This document shows, piece by piece, positions 11,401 through 22,000 of a DNA stretch of 64,000 nt; the first letter of the stretch is position 1, and every line of letters begins with the position of its first letter. Source of the DNA: Aradus depressus (lineage: Eukaryota > Arthropoda > Insecta > Hemiptera > Aradidae); assembly GCA_963662175.1 (NCBI GenBank), contig OY759215.1:26215079-26279078 (forward strand), read 5' to 3'. The position numbers were made by a program, and so were the translations under genes. The notes below the pieces were generated by a model that saw only the letters and a program-made list of their open reading frames with translations, was not told the origin of the DNA and did no database searches.

Positions 11401-12789
11401 ATTTACTTATTCGTTATTACATGAAAGTTTCCCGATTCCTAAGGCGTTCTTTTCTTAGTTTGATTATATAACTAGGAATGCCAGCAGGTAAATTAATTTT
11501 ATCTATTAAGTGGTGGTGATAACTTCATTGTTGCGACCTGTCGTTAATTCATTGCTTCTTTATACGCGCTACACAATGGACTGAACTAAGGCTCGAAACG
11601 TTCCGTTCAATAGTAAATGATTATCATCCACTTTACATAACGTTCCTCGCCCCCTCCATCTTTATTTAGTCAATTTATAGATATTATAAAAAAAAGTCCT
11701 TTTCGCTCTGTATTAAAATTCGCTGTACAATAAAATCCATGATATATATATATATATTTTTTTTTTATTTACTGTTACATTTTTTAGACAATAAAGCAAA
11801 TTGAGTTGTTAAATAGGCTGTATACAATGAAGGGGCCTAATTAAAATGAAGAGAAGCAAATACCCACTACCAGTGACTTAAACACAATTATCAGTCACAG
11901 TGATAGGGTGAATGACCGTTAATCGTCAAAGGACAATGATTAACCACCTGTAGAACCCATACGACCCAACTCTATAATAAAGTTCTGAAAAGTCCTTGTA
12001 AAGACCTTTGAAAAGATTTGATACACATTTTACTAAAAAAAAAACTTGAACCTCACATCAACAGGGACCCCATCTATAAAATGTAAGTTGCCACCTTATT
12101 CTTTATTCCGTGTCACGTTGAATATTCCTTGAAAATTTCATGAGAATAGCTCAGACGGTGCCAACGTCATGCTGGAACAAACAATTTTACATTATATATA
12201 TATATATTTAAGCACTCGACGTGAGGATGATCTACTTATTTTCGATCCAAAGAAAGAATCTAAAAATTGAAAAAAATAAAATAAAAAAACGTTTCTATTT
12301 ATTCGACCCAAGAAATCCTCTCCTAATTTCACCGCATCACAGTGCCTTAGACTGACAGTTGAAAAAAATAAGGTAAAATGTTATTTACAGCGGGGTGTTG
12401 CAGAATATTTCTGGAAGATTCATTTAGTAACTTGAAAATGTAAAGTAACGACAGAATTGCCACTTTGGATTCACTGATGTAACAAACATGCAGTCAAACA
12501 TACAAAAAAAAATTTGAAAAACCATCCCAGAAGAGATATTTTGTTTAGTATCTAACATCGCCACGATCATAATCGTAATAAATGAGTTAAAAACGATATA
12601 ATTTACCAAACGAGCAGTTTGAAAAGTAAGGCAGGTTCTCGCTCTAAACAAGAGCAAATTTAGCTAAAATATAGTTCTGTGCATAAAGTGGAACTATTAT
12701 GGAAGAATATCCCTGAGGCGAAATGACCATGTAGTGTGTTTCTGAGATGAGAGATGGCACCACTTTCGGGTCTCTAAACACTACTGCCC
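11401..12789. other. Non-coding stretch
   Basis: No supported gene. The interval at 11575-11605 (ctgaactaaggctcgaaacg) resembles the Penelope-type 'CTGAA...GAAACG' motif. (TA)n tracts lie near 11740 and 12195. The minus ORF at 12424-12657 is not recognised. Confidence 0.4.
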
Positions 12790-12990
12790 TTAAAACAATT
12801 AAGAAAAACGTAAGTTTTTAAAATAAAATATTGTCTATTTCACAAAATATATATGTATATAAAATATGAGAGTACAGTATTTGTTAAGGGATGAAGATGG
12901 TAGCAATTCCAAAAGTGCTCCTATATTTAAATATATTTTGTGAAATAGACAATATTTTTAAAAAACATACGTTTTTCTTTATTTTTTAAA
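12790..12990. mobile_element. Penelope-like hairpin terminus
   Basis: Inverted arms: ttgtctatttcacaaaatat on the left and atattttgtgaaatagacaa on the right, with aaaacgtaagttttt/aaaaacatacgttttt outside them. The loop holds gtatttgttaagggatgaag and gtagcaattcc, as in the copy at 5030. Confidence 0.65.
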
Positions 12991-15004
12991 AAGAGTTCCT
13001 ATCATTATTATTGTGAATATCAACCTATTTTCAATCTAAAAACTGTGCATTTGCCTTTTGTTGACTTTTGATTAAGCAAACTTTTTTCCTATTCTTGCAA
13101 AATCTAGAATCAAAGACAAGTCTAGGAAAATAATCTTGAATTAAACACACATTTCCAGATATGGAATTGATTGAACAGATGAAATTGAACAGGTTTTTAT
13201 CAAAGGAATAATTGCTGGTCGCCCACGACAATCAAAACACCACTCTTGTCACTTGCCGGATTCAATTTCTTGAGAGCCCTAGTTCCCCATGAAATAGCAT
13301 TCCCACTCAAGAAAACCGTATTATTGAACTGCTCTTGTCATGATCTTTCAACCCCTGTCAGGGCTGCTGGTCTTCTAAAGAGAATTTCCTGCCCGGCTTG
13401 GATATTTTTACCCAATTTCTTTCATTTTATTTGATATACAGTCAGGAGGGATGTAGAGATGAAATGAAATTTCGACAAAGAGTTGAGAATATTGAGAGAG
13501 AAATAACTGTAGCGTTATACATTTTAGCTATTATGTTATTAAAGCTAAATGGAATGTCAATTTTTAAAAGAAAATTATCTTTCATTTCTTTATTAAGACT
13601 TCGACTCTGCATATTTTAAAATCGTAGCATGATGGAACAAACCTGATTTATGTTTCAGATTCAAGAGGCCAACTTAATGGAAAACAATTAGAATACTCCA
13701 AAGATAGAAAGCACTCGAGACAGACTTTTGCAGAAGAGTTTAGACATTCTTCTTCGAATATTATTATAATAGCATGTTGATATAGAATGCTTGAGTACCG
13801 TGATATTATAGAAAAGAGGAAAAAATACATTTTTATAATAAAAAACTAAAGAGTAAATAATAAGAATAATTTCACAAAAATCAACTTTCAAATATTTTTA
13901 TTTAAGTATTTAACATTCAGAAATAAATTATATATAATTTTATATACATTTTGAGCATAAATTCGTTTCCATTTATTGAGAAAAAAAAAAGTATATTTTA
14001 TAATTACAAATCACGTTTTGACTAGAAAAAAATGTAGAAATGAAATAACAATAATCTAATAATTGCACCTTAAATACTAAACACCTTAAATAATTGTTAG
14101 TTTTAAAGAAAATTGAGAAGCAAAATTAAAAAACTGATTTAATTTTATAGGCAATTGTTCTTAACAGAATATGAGAGTGTGTTCATTTGAGAGCCTCAAA
14201 CTATTGTTATTAAGGATTATTTTTGAAGTTATTTAAATAAATAACAATTAAGAGTTTTGGATTTACATATAAAATATATAAGATATGCTTTTTAAAAACT
14301 TGTTCTTTATTGATGTCTGTTTTGTTTTTTTTAATTTTTTTAGTTATGAAACCCAAAACGGATATGAACAATTGGGCATATTACAGTTTGAAGGATCGAA
14401 GATGTGAACGATCTATGTAGCCAACATTTTATTATAATTTTGTGCCAAATTTCAGCCTTCTGGCTCTTTTAGAAATGGGTGAAAAAAAAAAAAAAAAAAA
14501 AAAACAGGGACATATTTGAGGAATAACACAGCTGTAAAATTGACATAACTTATGTAAAAAAAAATTCATAAATTAATTTGGTGTTGAAACACTTTGAACT
14601 GTATCATCATTTCAAATATTGCTTCCTCGCATTTCCGAAGAATAAATGAAGGGATGTTGAAGGTTTGTGTTAATTTCTCACAGTGAAAATGGGTTTGGTC
14701 TTGGATTTCAACATTTTCTTCACAACTTAGTGAAGTCAAAACAAACTTCATTGAGTTTGTCCCTTAAATCCTTATCCTATCTCAAGACGAACCGTTGAAA
14801 GAATTTTTATGAAACTTATTATTAACTACTATAAGTTCACTATGGCATATACGAGTGATGATCCATTCAAAATTTTGCCAAATCGGGTAGTTAATCTACA
14901 ACCATTATTGAAAAAAAAAAATTGTTGTCTAAAGAGACATTTTATCATAAAATTTGTAATGACAAAAAAGTTTTCGCTCAACAAAATACAGCTGAATAAT
15001 AATT
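12991..15004. other. AT-rich DNA, no gene seen
   Basis: No coding family recognised. Short ORFs at 13246-13434, 13398-13619, 13648-13891 and 14566-14751 show no known motif and are probably chance. A poly(A) run of about 22 lies near 14483. Confidence 0.4.
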
Positions 15005-15262
15005 ACAGGTAAGTAATGCTTGATACAGTCGACAGTATCTTTACAGTATTCAGGGAAGTCGAGGTCCTGTCTTCTAAATAAAAAACGATTTGATCAACGT
15101 TTCCTAAACTATTTATTTCCTTCGCAGGGCCTTATAACGACTCGGGTGGATGTGTGTGGTGAAGGTCCACAAACATAAGTGGTAAGCCACCTTCACCACA
15201 GACATCCATTCATGTCATTATAACGCCCTGAAGAAGGAAATAAATAGTTTCCGAAACGTTCC
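15005..15262. mobile_element. Penelope-like hairpin with two inverted CTGAAGA...GAAACG motifs
   Basis: A nearly perfect hairpin of about 70-bp arms. aacgtttcctaaactattta (from about 15098) is mirrored by taaatagtttccgaaacgtt (to 15260), across a short spacer near 15170. Each arm holds ccctgaagaagg...gtttccgaaacg. In the right arm, ggaaat (15236-15241) pairs with gtttcc (15247-15252). The flanking gtcgacagtatctttacagt also occurs inverted near 2860. Confidence 0.65.
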
Positions 15263-16195
15263 CTCAATATTAAAATTACAGACATATTTTCATGCGAGGA
15301 AGTTTTGTGCAATAATTTCGCATATATTAACAGGCAAACTTGAGCCATTATTTAAGCAGACGAAATACTGAACAACTACTTAGGGATTTGTACATTAGCC
15401 ACTTCTAAGTTGGCTGCAAAGCTAATTTCATCCTAACGATGAATCACAGCCCACTTTACAGAGCATATTTTCTCTTTTAAATAAATAAATTATTACTTAA
15501 AAATATATTAGAAACACGAACAATCACATATATTATATTAACTATATATTCTTTTGAATTATTCAAAAATATTCAGGCTAAAATATAAAGTCTTTTAAAA
15601 ATATATTCAACGCCTTAACGCCGTTATTATCAGTATGTACGTAGAGGGAAAATTTTCATTTCTTTATATTTACAACTGGAAATATAGTTGAATTACTTAT
15701 TAAATATTTGTTAATAAATAAAAATATTAGGACTTCAGAGTTAAAAATATATAATATACGATTGTTAAACTTAAAATTAAATTCGTCCGAAGTTGACCAA
15801 ACTAAGCTTGTCTTCAAGAGGTGAAATACTTTTCGTTCTTCATTTAGATTATAAATCATATTGATTTCTTACGACAGTTCCAAACAAGGTATTTTTTTCA
15901 GTTCTCGTCATCAGTTTGAAAATAATTATATATAAATGCTGTTACATTGCAAGTACTAAGCAAATGGTACACATTTTATGGTTTATAGACAACAAAATAT
16001 TTACATTGGTGCTAATGTTAAATTTTGAGCTCCTCTTTTTGTTTCATTAAAAGTACATTATTACCTTAATTTATATCAAATTGATAAACAAAATGTTTAT
16101 AATGATAGTCTTGATAAACAACATATATATGGTAGATTCTACGTCAAAATGGTAAAGTATGTTTTGTAACTGACAAGTTTAACAAAGAGAAAAAC
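15263..16195. other. AT-rich DNA, no gene seen
   Basis: No coding family or element boundary that I can support. Confidence 0.4.
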
Positions 16196-16199
16196 TTTT

Positions 16200-16545
16200 T
16201 TTTCCTCGTCGTTATCCTCAGGAGGTCTCCTGGAGGTAGTACTTAGACTAGATCATAAGGAGGGCAAGACGAGTCCTCATTCTTCCTTGTCGTTATCCTT
16301 AGTAGGGAATCCTGGAGGCAGCAGCCTTAGACTAGATTATAAAGAGGATAAGCCGAGTCCTCTTTCTTCCTTATCAATATCCTTAGCATGGAATCATGCA
16401 AACAGCAGCCTTAGACTATATCATAAAGAGGTCCTCTTTCTTCCTCGTCGTTATCCTTAGCAGGGAATCCTGGAGGCAGCAGCCTTCGACAGGTTTATAA
16501 CGAGGGCAAGACGAGTCCTCATTCGCCTCGTCGTTATGTAATACC
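16200..16545 (+). repeat. Degenerate ~80-105-bp tandem repeat, main block
   Basis: About four units in tandem. Each reads roughly cttcctcgtcgttatcctta, gcagggaatcctggaggcag, cagccttagactagattata, aagagg...gacgagtcctc. Units start near 16203, 16283, 16362 and 16436. No ORF is kept, so a non-coding satellite is more likely than a repeat protein. Confidence 0.75.
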
Positions 16546-16754
16546 TTATGATTCATTTCCGCTTCGTTCGGCACACTATATTTTATTTTCTCACCTAACT
16601 TTTACAATCCCAATCGTAATAAATAAATAACAACTTTTTTGACAGAATATAACTTCTTTTGAGAGTTTCTTATTTATATATTGAAGAACTGCACAGCGGC
16701 TTCAAATTACTTCACGATTTTATTTTTCTTAATGGGGGACAAAACTAAAACTTT

Positions 16755-16905
16755 TTTTAGGTGAATCACCGACTTTGTACTTCCCCAGTAGGAATTAATC
16801 AATTAATTTTTTCATTTCCATTCAAAGCCAACCCAACTTTTGGTCTAAAAAACATGAAATTTCGTTAAAAACTGAGCATCGAATTTTTGACCGATTACAT
16901 AACTT
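16755..16905 (-). repeat. Short family A copy inserted in the satellite
   Basis: Both family A ends are present (gtgaatcaccgac...gtacttcccc and tttttgaccgattacataac) with most internal modules deleted. Satellite sequence resumes at once after it (aatcctggaggcagcagtct), so the repeat inserted into the array. This short copy helps define the outer boundaries of family A. Confidence 0.6.
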
Positions 16906-17960
16906 GTAATCCTGGAGGCAGCAGTCTTAGACAGGTTTATAACGAGGACAACTATTACTCTTTCTTCCTCGTTGTTATTCTTAGCAGAAGCGTTTTTCTA
17001 GTACAGAACAAGAAGAAATTGCAGTGGCGATGTGAGTGAATGCAAACATCAGATCCTGTTTGTCTATGGGAGCATCCTCTAACTGGAGCCTAACTGAGAA
17101 GGAAAATTTATCTGAAAAGAGTATAGAAATATTGAAGAAGTTGCAGAGGATGCTCTGGTTCTCTCTGAAATGTGGAGACTTAGTGCAACTCAGGGACAGA
17201 AAGGCGAAGCCAAGGATCTGAGCGTGAAGAAGAAAACACATAAAATAGCTAGTTAAATAAATACAGAACTTGTCTTTTTTCTTAGTATAAGCAACATTCT
17301 TTGATCAGTTCATAGCATCCTTTGACTATCTAGTTCACAAAAAGATAAAAAAATCCCTGGATTCATAAAAATATAGGACAGCAATCTTTCTTACTTGCCT
17401 TCATCCTCAGCAGAGACTCTAGAAAGTAGAATACTTGTACTAGATAATAAAAAGAAGAAATATCCTTAAACAAGTTCATATCAACTTCCAAGTCCTCTTT
17501 CTTCATCATTTTCCTTAGCAGGGAGGATCCTATGACTTGTACAGAACAGCAATAAAAATCTTTAGACTAGTTCATGATAAGAATAGGACGAGTCCTCTTT
17601 CTTATTTGTCGTTATTCTCAACAAGGACGTTTAAATGCACCATCCTTAATTTAATTAGAAGAAGAAACTTTCTTGGAGCAGTTCGTAACGAGACTTATTC
17701 GTTGTTATCCTCAGCTGGGAGAGTCGGCCTTTGATCAGTTCATTACAAGACAGGGAACAGTATAGGATTTCTTGACCAGGTTCACATCATCCTCTTTCTT
17801 TCTGTACTCAGGGCAGGAAGAATCTTCCTTCTTTCTCATCGTTATTCTCAATTGGGATTCTTGGAAGATCTCGATGTCTTCAATCCTTGGGATCCGAGGG
17901 CTACTCGATCTTTTTTCTTTTGTCTTCGGTGACAATCTTGGAACATATGATCGAACTAAA
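16906..17960 (+). repeat. Scattered degenerate satellite units
   Basis: Diverged units of the 16.2-kb satellite. Recurring phrases are cctggaggcagcagtcttag (16911), ttcctcgttgttattctta (16964), cttccaagtcctctttcttc (near 17490), gacgagtcctctttctt (near 17588) and cctcagctgggag (17708). Several short ORFs here are by-products. Confidence 0.5.
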
Positions 17961-18775
17961 ATTTTCCTCTGACAATTCCCGTTTTCATATCTGCCAAAAA
18001 GAAAAAAAGAATTGTTAACGTATATAGTTTTTTTACATACATATTTTTAGACAGTGAAAGGCATGCACTGAAACCATTATCTAACCAAAAATAACCGAAA
18101 CATTGAAACCTGGGAGAGAGAAAAGCAGAGTTATATTTCATATTCATTTTACCTGTATTTTTAAATGTTAAAGTTTTGAAAAATGTTTTATCGTGACAGC
18201 CTGATGATGAGGGCAACCTCAAAAGCCGGTTAGCACAAATAATAAAATTTTTGAGGTCGAGCTGTTTTTATTTTACAATCTATGAAACAATCACTTCTCA
18301 AAACATCAGCCATCTCCAGATTAGAGAAAAGCAGAATCTTAGGAGAGATTCTTACAGGTATTTAACTTGAGGAGGCATGAGGCTCTAAGTCGCCAGCAAG
18401 AGTTAATACTGATAATTTTGTTAATATAAAATTATTATTAAGTAAATAAATTATTATTTTTTACTTTGACTATTCTATTTTTTTGTTAATTATTACTATA
18501 ACATCTAATATTTACTATTTATGAAATCAACAAATTTTTTCAAATATATAAGCATCTGGCGTCTCGGGATGGCATTTAGTATTTATGTTATCCTCTCAAT
18601 GAAACAGAAGCAACGTACAGTATTTTTCTTCCAGTAGTCCATTAATTTTTGTTAATAATGCTTCCAGACTGAACCTGAATAGATGGACTATCCTTGCCTC
18701 ATAGTGTTGTCAAATTATAAAAAACTATAACATTTTGAAACTTAATCTTGTCATTAACATCCACAATTGCTTAGG
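17961..18775. other. 3' flank of the receptor gene
   Basis: Contains the expected 3' UTR of the minus-strand receptor, which starts at 18775 and runs leftward. I see no strong AATAAA within the first ~400 nt; the nearest TTTATT (AATAAA on minus) is near 18266. The phrase cctgatgatgagggcaacct, tcaaaagccggtt near 18198 is another CTGATGA-type repeat motif. Confidence 0.35.
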
Positions 18776-19066
18776 TTACCTAGGAATTTCAAGTAGCTCC
18801 CTCTTCTCAGGAGAGGCGGGTGGCTCTGAGAGATGATTACTGTTCAGCTCAGCATTGTCCTTCTTCCGAAAGGAGACAACGAGAGGCCGCTTGTTGAGAT
18901 CAACCTGCTCTATGTAGGAGTGTCCTGAAGAGAGAGACTGGTTGGCACGAACAGAGCGATGTGATAGGACGCTATAGTTGAACCGGGGACCTCGGCCTTC
19001 ACTGGAGCCTCCGCATAGCTCGGAGCGCATCGCTTCCTTCCCGGAGAGACACCGCGACAACGTACT
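18776..19066 (-). CDS. Pyrokinin receptor exon E: C-terminal tail and stop
   Basis: Encodes STLSRCLSGKEAMRSELCGG onward to ELLEIPR and a TAA at 18778-18776. It is about 96 residues, Ser-rich with basic patches, as expected of a cytoplasmic tail. The Cys in SRCLSG could be a palmitoylation site (inference). The acceptor is a NAGNAG type (ccagcag). Using the first AG would start the exon at 19069 and add one Gln. Related receptors usually have FK followed by xTL, which favours 19066. Confidence 0.85.
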   Translation of the reverse strand, partial: STLSRCLSGKEAMRSELCGGSSEGRGPRFNYSVLSHRSVRANQSLSSGHSYIEQVDLNKRPLVVSFRKKDNAELNSNHLSEPPASPEKRELLEIPR

Positions 19067-22000
19067 CTGCTGGCACACAACACATCAATCAGGTATATAA
19101 GCTAAGTCTCACTTATGTATCTATATATACATTTGTCTGTGTCAAAGAGCGAACACGCCATTTCATAGAATTCCTACTCATTCGATGTAGAACCGGCGGA
19201 TACAGAAATTAATTGAAAATTATTCTATTTGACTAGATTTTTACATCATTTAAGATTCGCGATTTTAGAGTCAGTCAGATAGCTGTTAACAATATTTAAA
19301 CAGTGGTCTGTATTAGGTAGATGATGCAGACAACAACTGGGCTAAGGGTTACTACACAGAAGAAGCTGAACTGAGGGTCCGCAAAGAGCTTGAGTCCTAA
19401 GACTGTCTTCAAGAGTTCCCAAACGACCCAGTCCCACCCCGAGCGAGTGAGTCATCATTGAGCATGTCGTCCTTTGAATGGAATATAAGCAATGGTCCCG
19501 AGCCTATACGATATCAGGTACTGTTTAAAGAACCATAACCTTGGTGAATAAACCAGAGAAGACAAAATTTAAAACTCCCACAGTAGAGTCGGGCTCATGT
19601 CCACCAGAGCGACGAAAGAGCGCATTGGTAGTATGCGCAGGGGCGTAGCCAAGATTTTGAGCAGGGGGGGGGGGGGCAAAGTTAGGCTACAGGGGTGGAG
19701 GGTAGACTCCCGGGGGCATAGCCCGCATGGTTAGCGCTGCAGACTTTTTGTTATTAATTTGGGAGTCTCGGACCCCTAGAACCTCCCCCTGAGGTAACCA
19801 CTGACTGTAATACTTAAGCTAACTTTACATGAGCAGCAAAAATTCAAAGCGCAGCAGCAGCAAATGCACGCTATGGTTTCTGTGCTTTTAGAATTAAATT
19901 ACTCACAGCCAAAAGCGTGCATTTGCTGCTGCTGCGCTTTGCATTTTTACTGCGCATGTAAAATCAGCATTAAGAAGATAAAGTATAACATAAGTGAAGA
20001 TTTTGAGCGAAGAAATGAAATGATGGAATTCATGTATATTTAAAAAAATGTAATATGACTTGTTTTGTACATGTACATTATCCTCCGAAAATCGTGAAAG
20101 AACTTCCTCTTTGAGGTGTTCTAGATCGTTTTCCAGCAACATTCTGTGCACGTTTTTAGTTTATTTAATTTTTATCCTGGCTGTGGCCAGGGGGGGGGGG
20201 CACGTGCTCCCCCCCCCCCCATGGCTACGCCCCTGAGAATCCGTTATTACGTAGTAGTTAAAAGCCCGATCATGAGTCACAATAACTAACTATATGAAGC
20301 AGTGTTGTTGCTGCTACAGATGACATTGCTCAACGGACTAGCATCATGTAATCGTTCAAAAATTCGATGCGAACTTCTAAACGAAATTTCACGTCTTCCG
20401 ATTTCCCAATTTCAAAAATGAAAAAAAAAAAATCCTCTATCTGTGAACACGGTAACTCCCGATAGAATGAATGTATCAACATGACATTTTATAAGTGTAT
20501 CCAGAACTCTCTTTCAGCCAAATCGGTCAAAGCAAAAGAGGGGATTAGGGGAGGGGGGGGGGGGGCTTAACACAAAAGCTCTTAAACTGCCGTTGTAATG
20601 AATGTATCGACACAAAATTAAGTATGATGATTCAGAAGCCACTATTGAGTATATATTGAGTTTTAGCACAAACGTAAATGATTAATTCTTGCCGAGGAAG
20701 TTCATAGCCGGTGTCCACAGAAGAATTTGTTTTTTCTTTTGCATGAAACATTAAATTTGTGCTAGTTCTTTAATTGTTAACTTGACAAGAAACATGTAGG
20801 TATATAACCAAATATGTATTAAATTAAATATACACGATTGCTTGTCATATGCGGCAAAACATGAGAAAAACGAGGAAATATTTATTTTCTTATTCTAAGA
20901 ACTAAATTCCTATTCAGAGAAAGTAAAAATGCGTAGCAAGTAGAAAGCCTTGAGGCACACCCTAAAGTCCAAACATTTGGGTGATAAGAGTTCTTGACTT
21001 TGTTTGCAATATATCATGCCTCGAGGTGCTGGTCCATCCAAGGCCCTCCGGCCATATTCTACTTTGAATAAAAAAGGCCTTTATCTCTAGAATACGTGAT
21101 ATATATACTGGAGAACAAATATATTCTACTGGTCTTACCCGTCCATGACATAGTAAGTTCATGCGTCATGCGCCTAAAGACAAATTATTTGTTTTACTCA
21201 TAATTTTTAAGTGCTTTTTTTTATAAAATGTAAAACATCGATTAAATAAATAATAAAGAGGTATCAGTCCAATAATATATTTTATGTACACTGGCAATTA
21301 ACTGTCATCCTCAGGTAGTGAATTTGAACATACATAAACCAAAAAATATATATTTTTTTAAATATTATAAGTACGAACTGTTACAATGCAAGTAAATATT
21401 TAAAAATAATTAAGTAATGTAAGATAAAACAAAAATAACAAAATTTTAAATGCTATCAAAATAAACGCTGCAAATACATAAATAGTAGAGAAGTGGTTAA
21501 ATAAGTTATAGACGCAACTCAGGGTCTAGGCTGCTGGCAACCTGCTCAGTTCCCAATCAGTCAACATACGGCTTGACCTTGAGATGTGTCTATAATTTAT
21601 TTAACCACTTTTCTACTATTTTTATGTATTTGCAGTGTTTATTTTGATAGCACTTGAAATATTGTTATTTTTGTTTTATCTTACATTACTTAATAATTAA
21701 GTCAATAATTATTATTGTTAAATATATATAGCAGTTCGTAAATTCTAGCGATTCAAAAAAAATTTTTTTTTTGGTTTACGTATGTTCAGAATCACATTCA
21801 GAGGATGGCAGATAATTTCCGAAACTAGTTGTGAAGTAAATAAACTATATTGTTGGACTGATACCTATGTATTACTTACGATATTTAACATGTAACATCC
21901 GCCTACCAACCAAGAAATAACATTATTAGTTTCGACTCACATTTATATGACTTCGTGTCATTTGGTCACTGCACTGCAATTTTACTTCGCACTGAATTGA

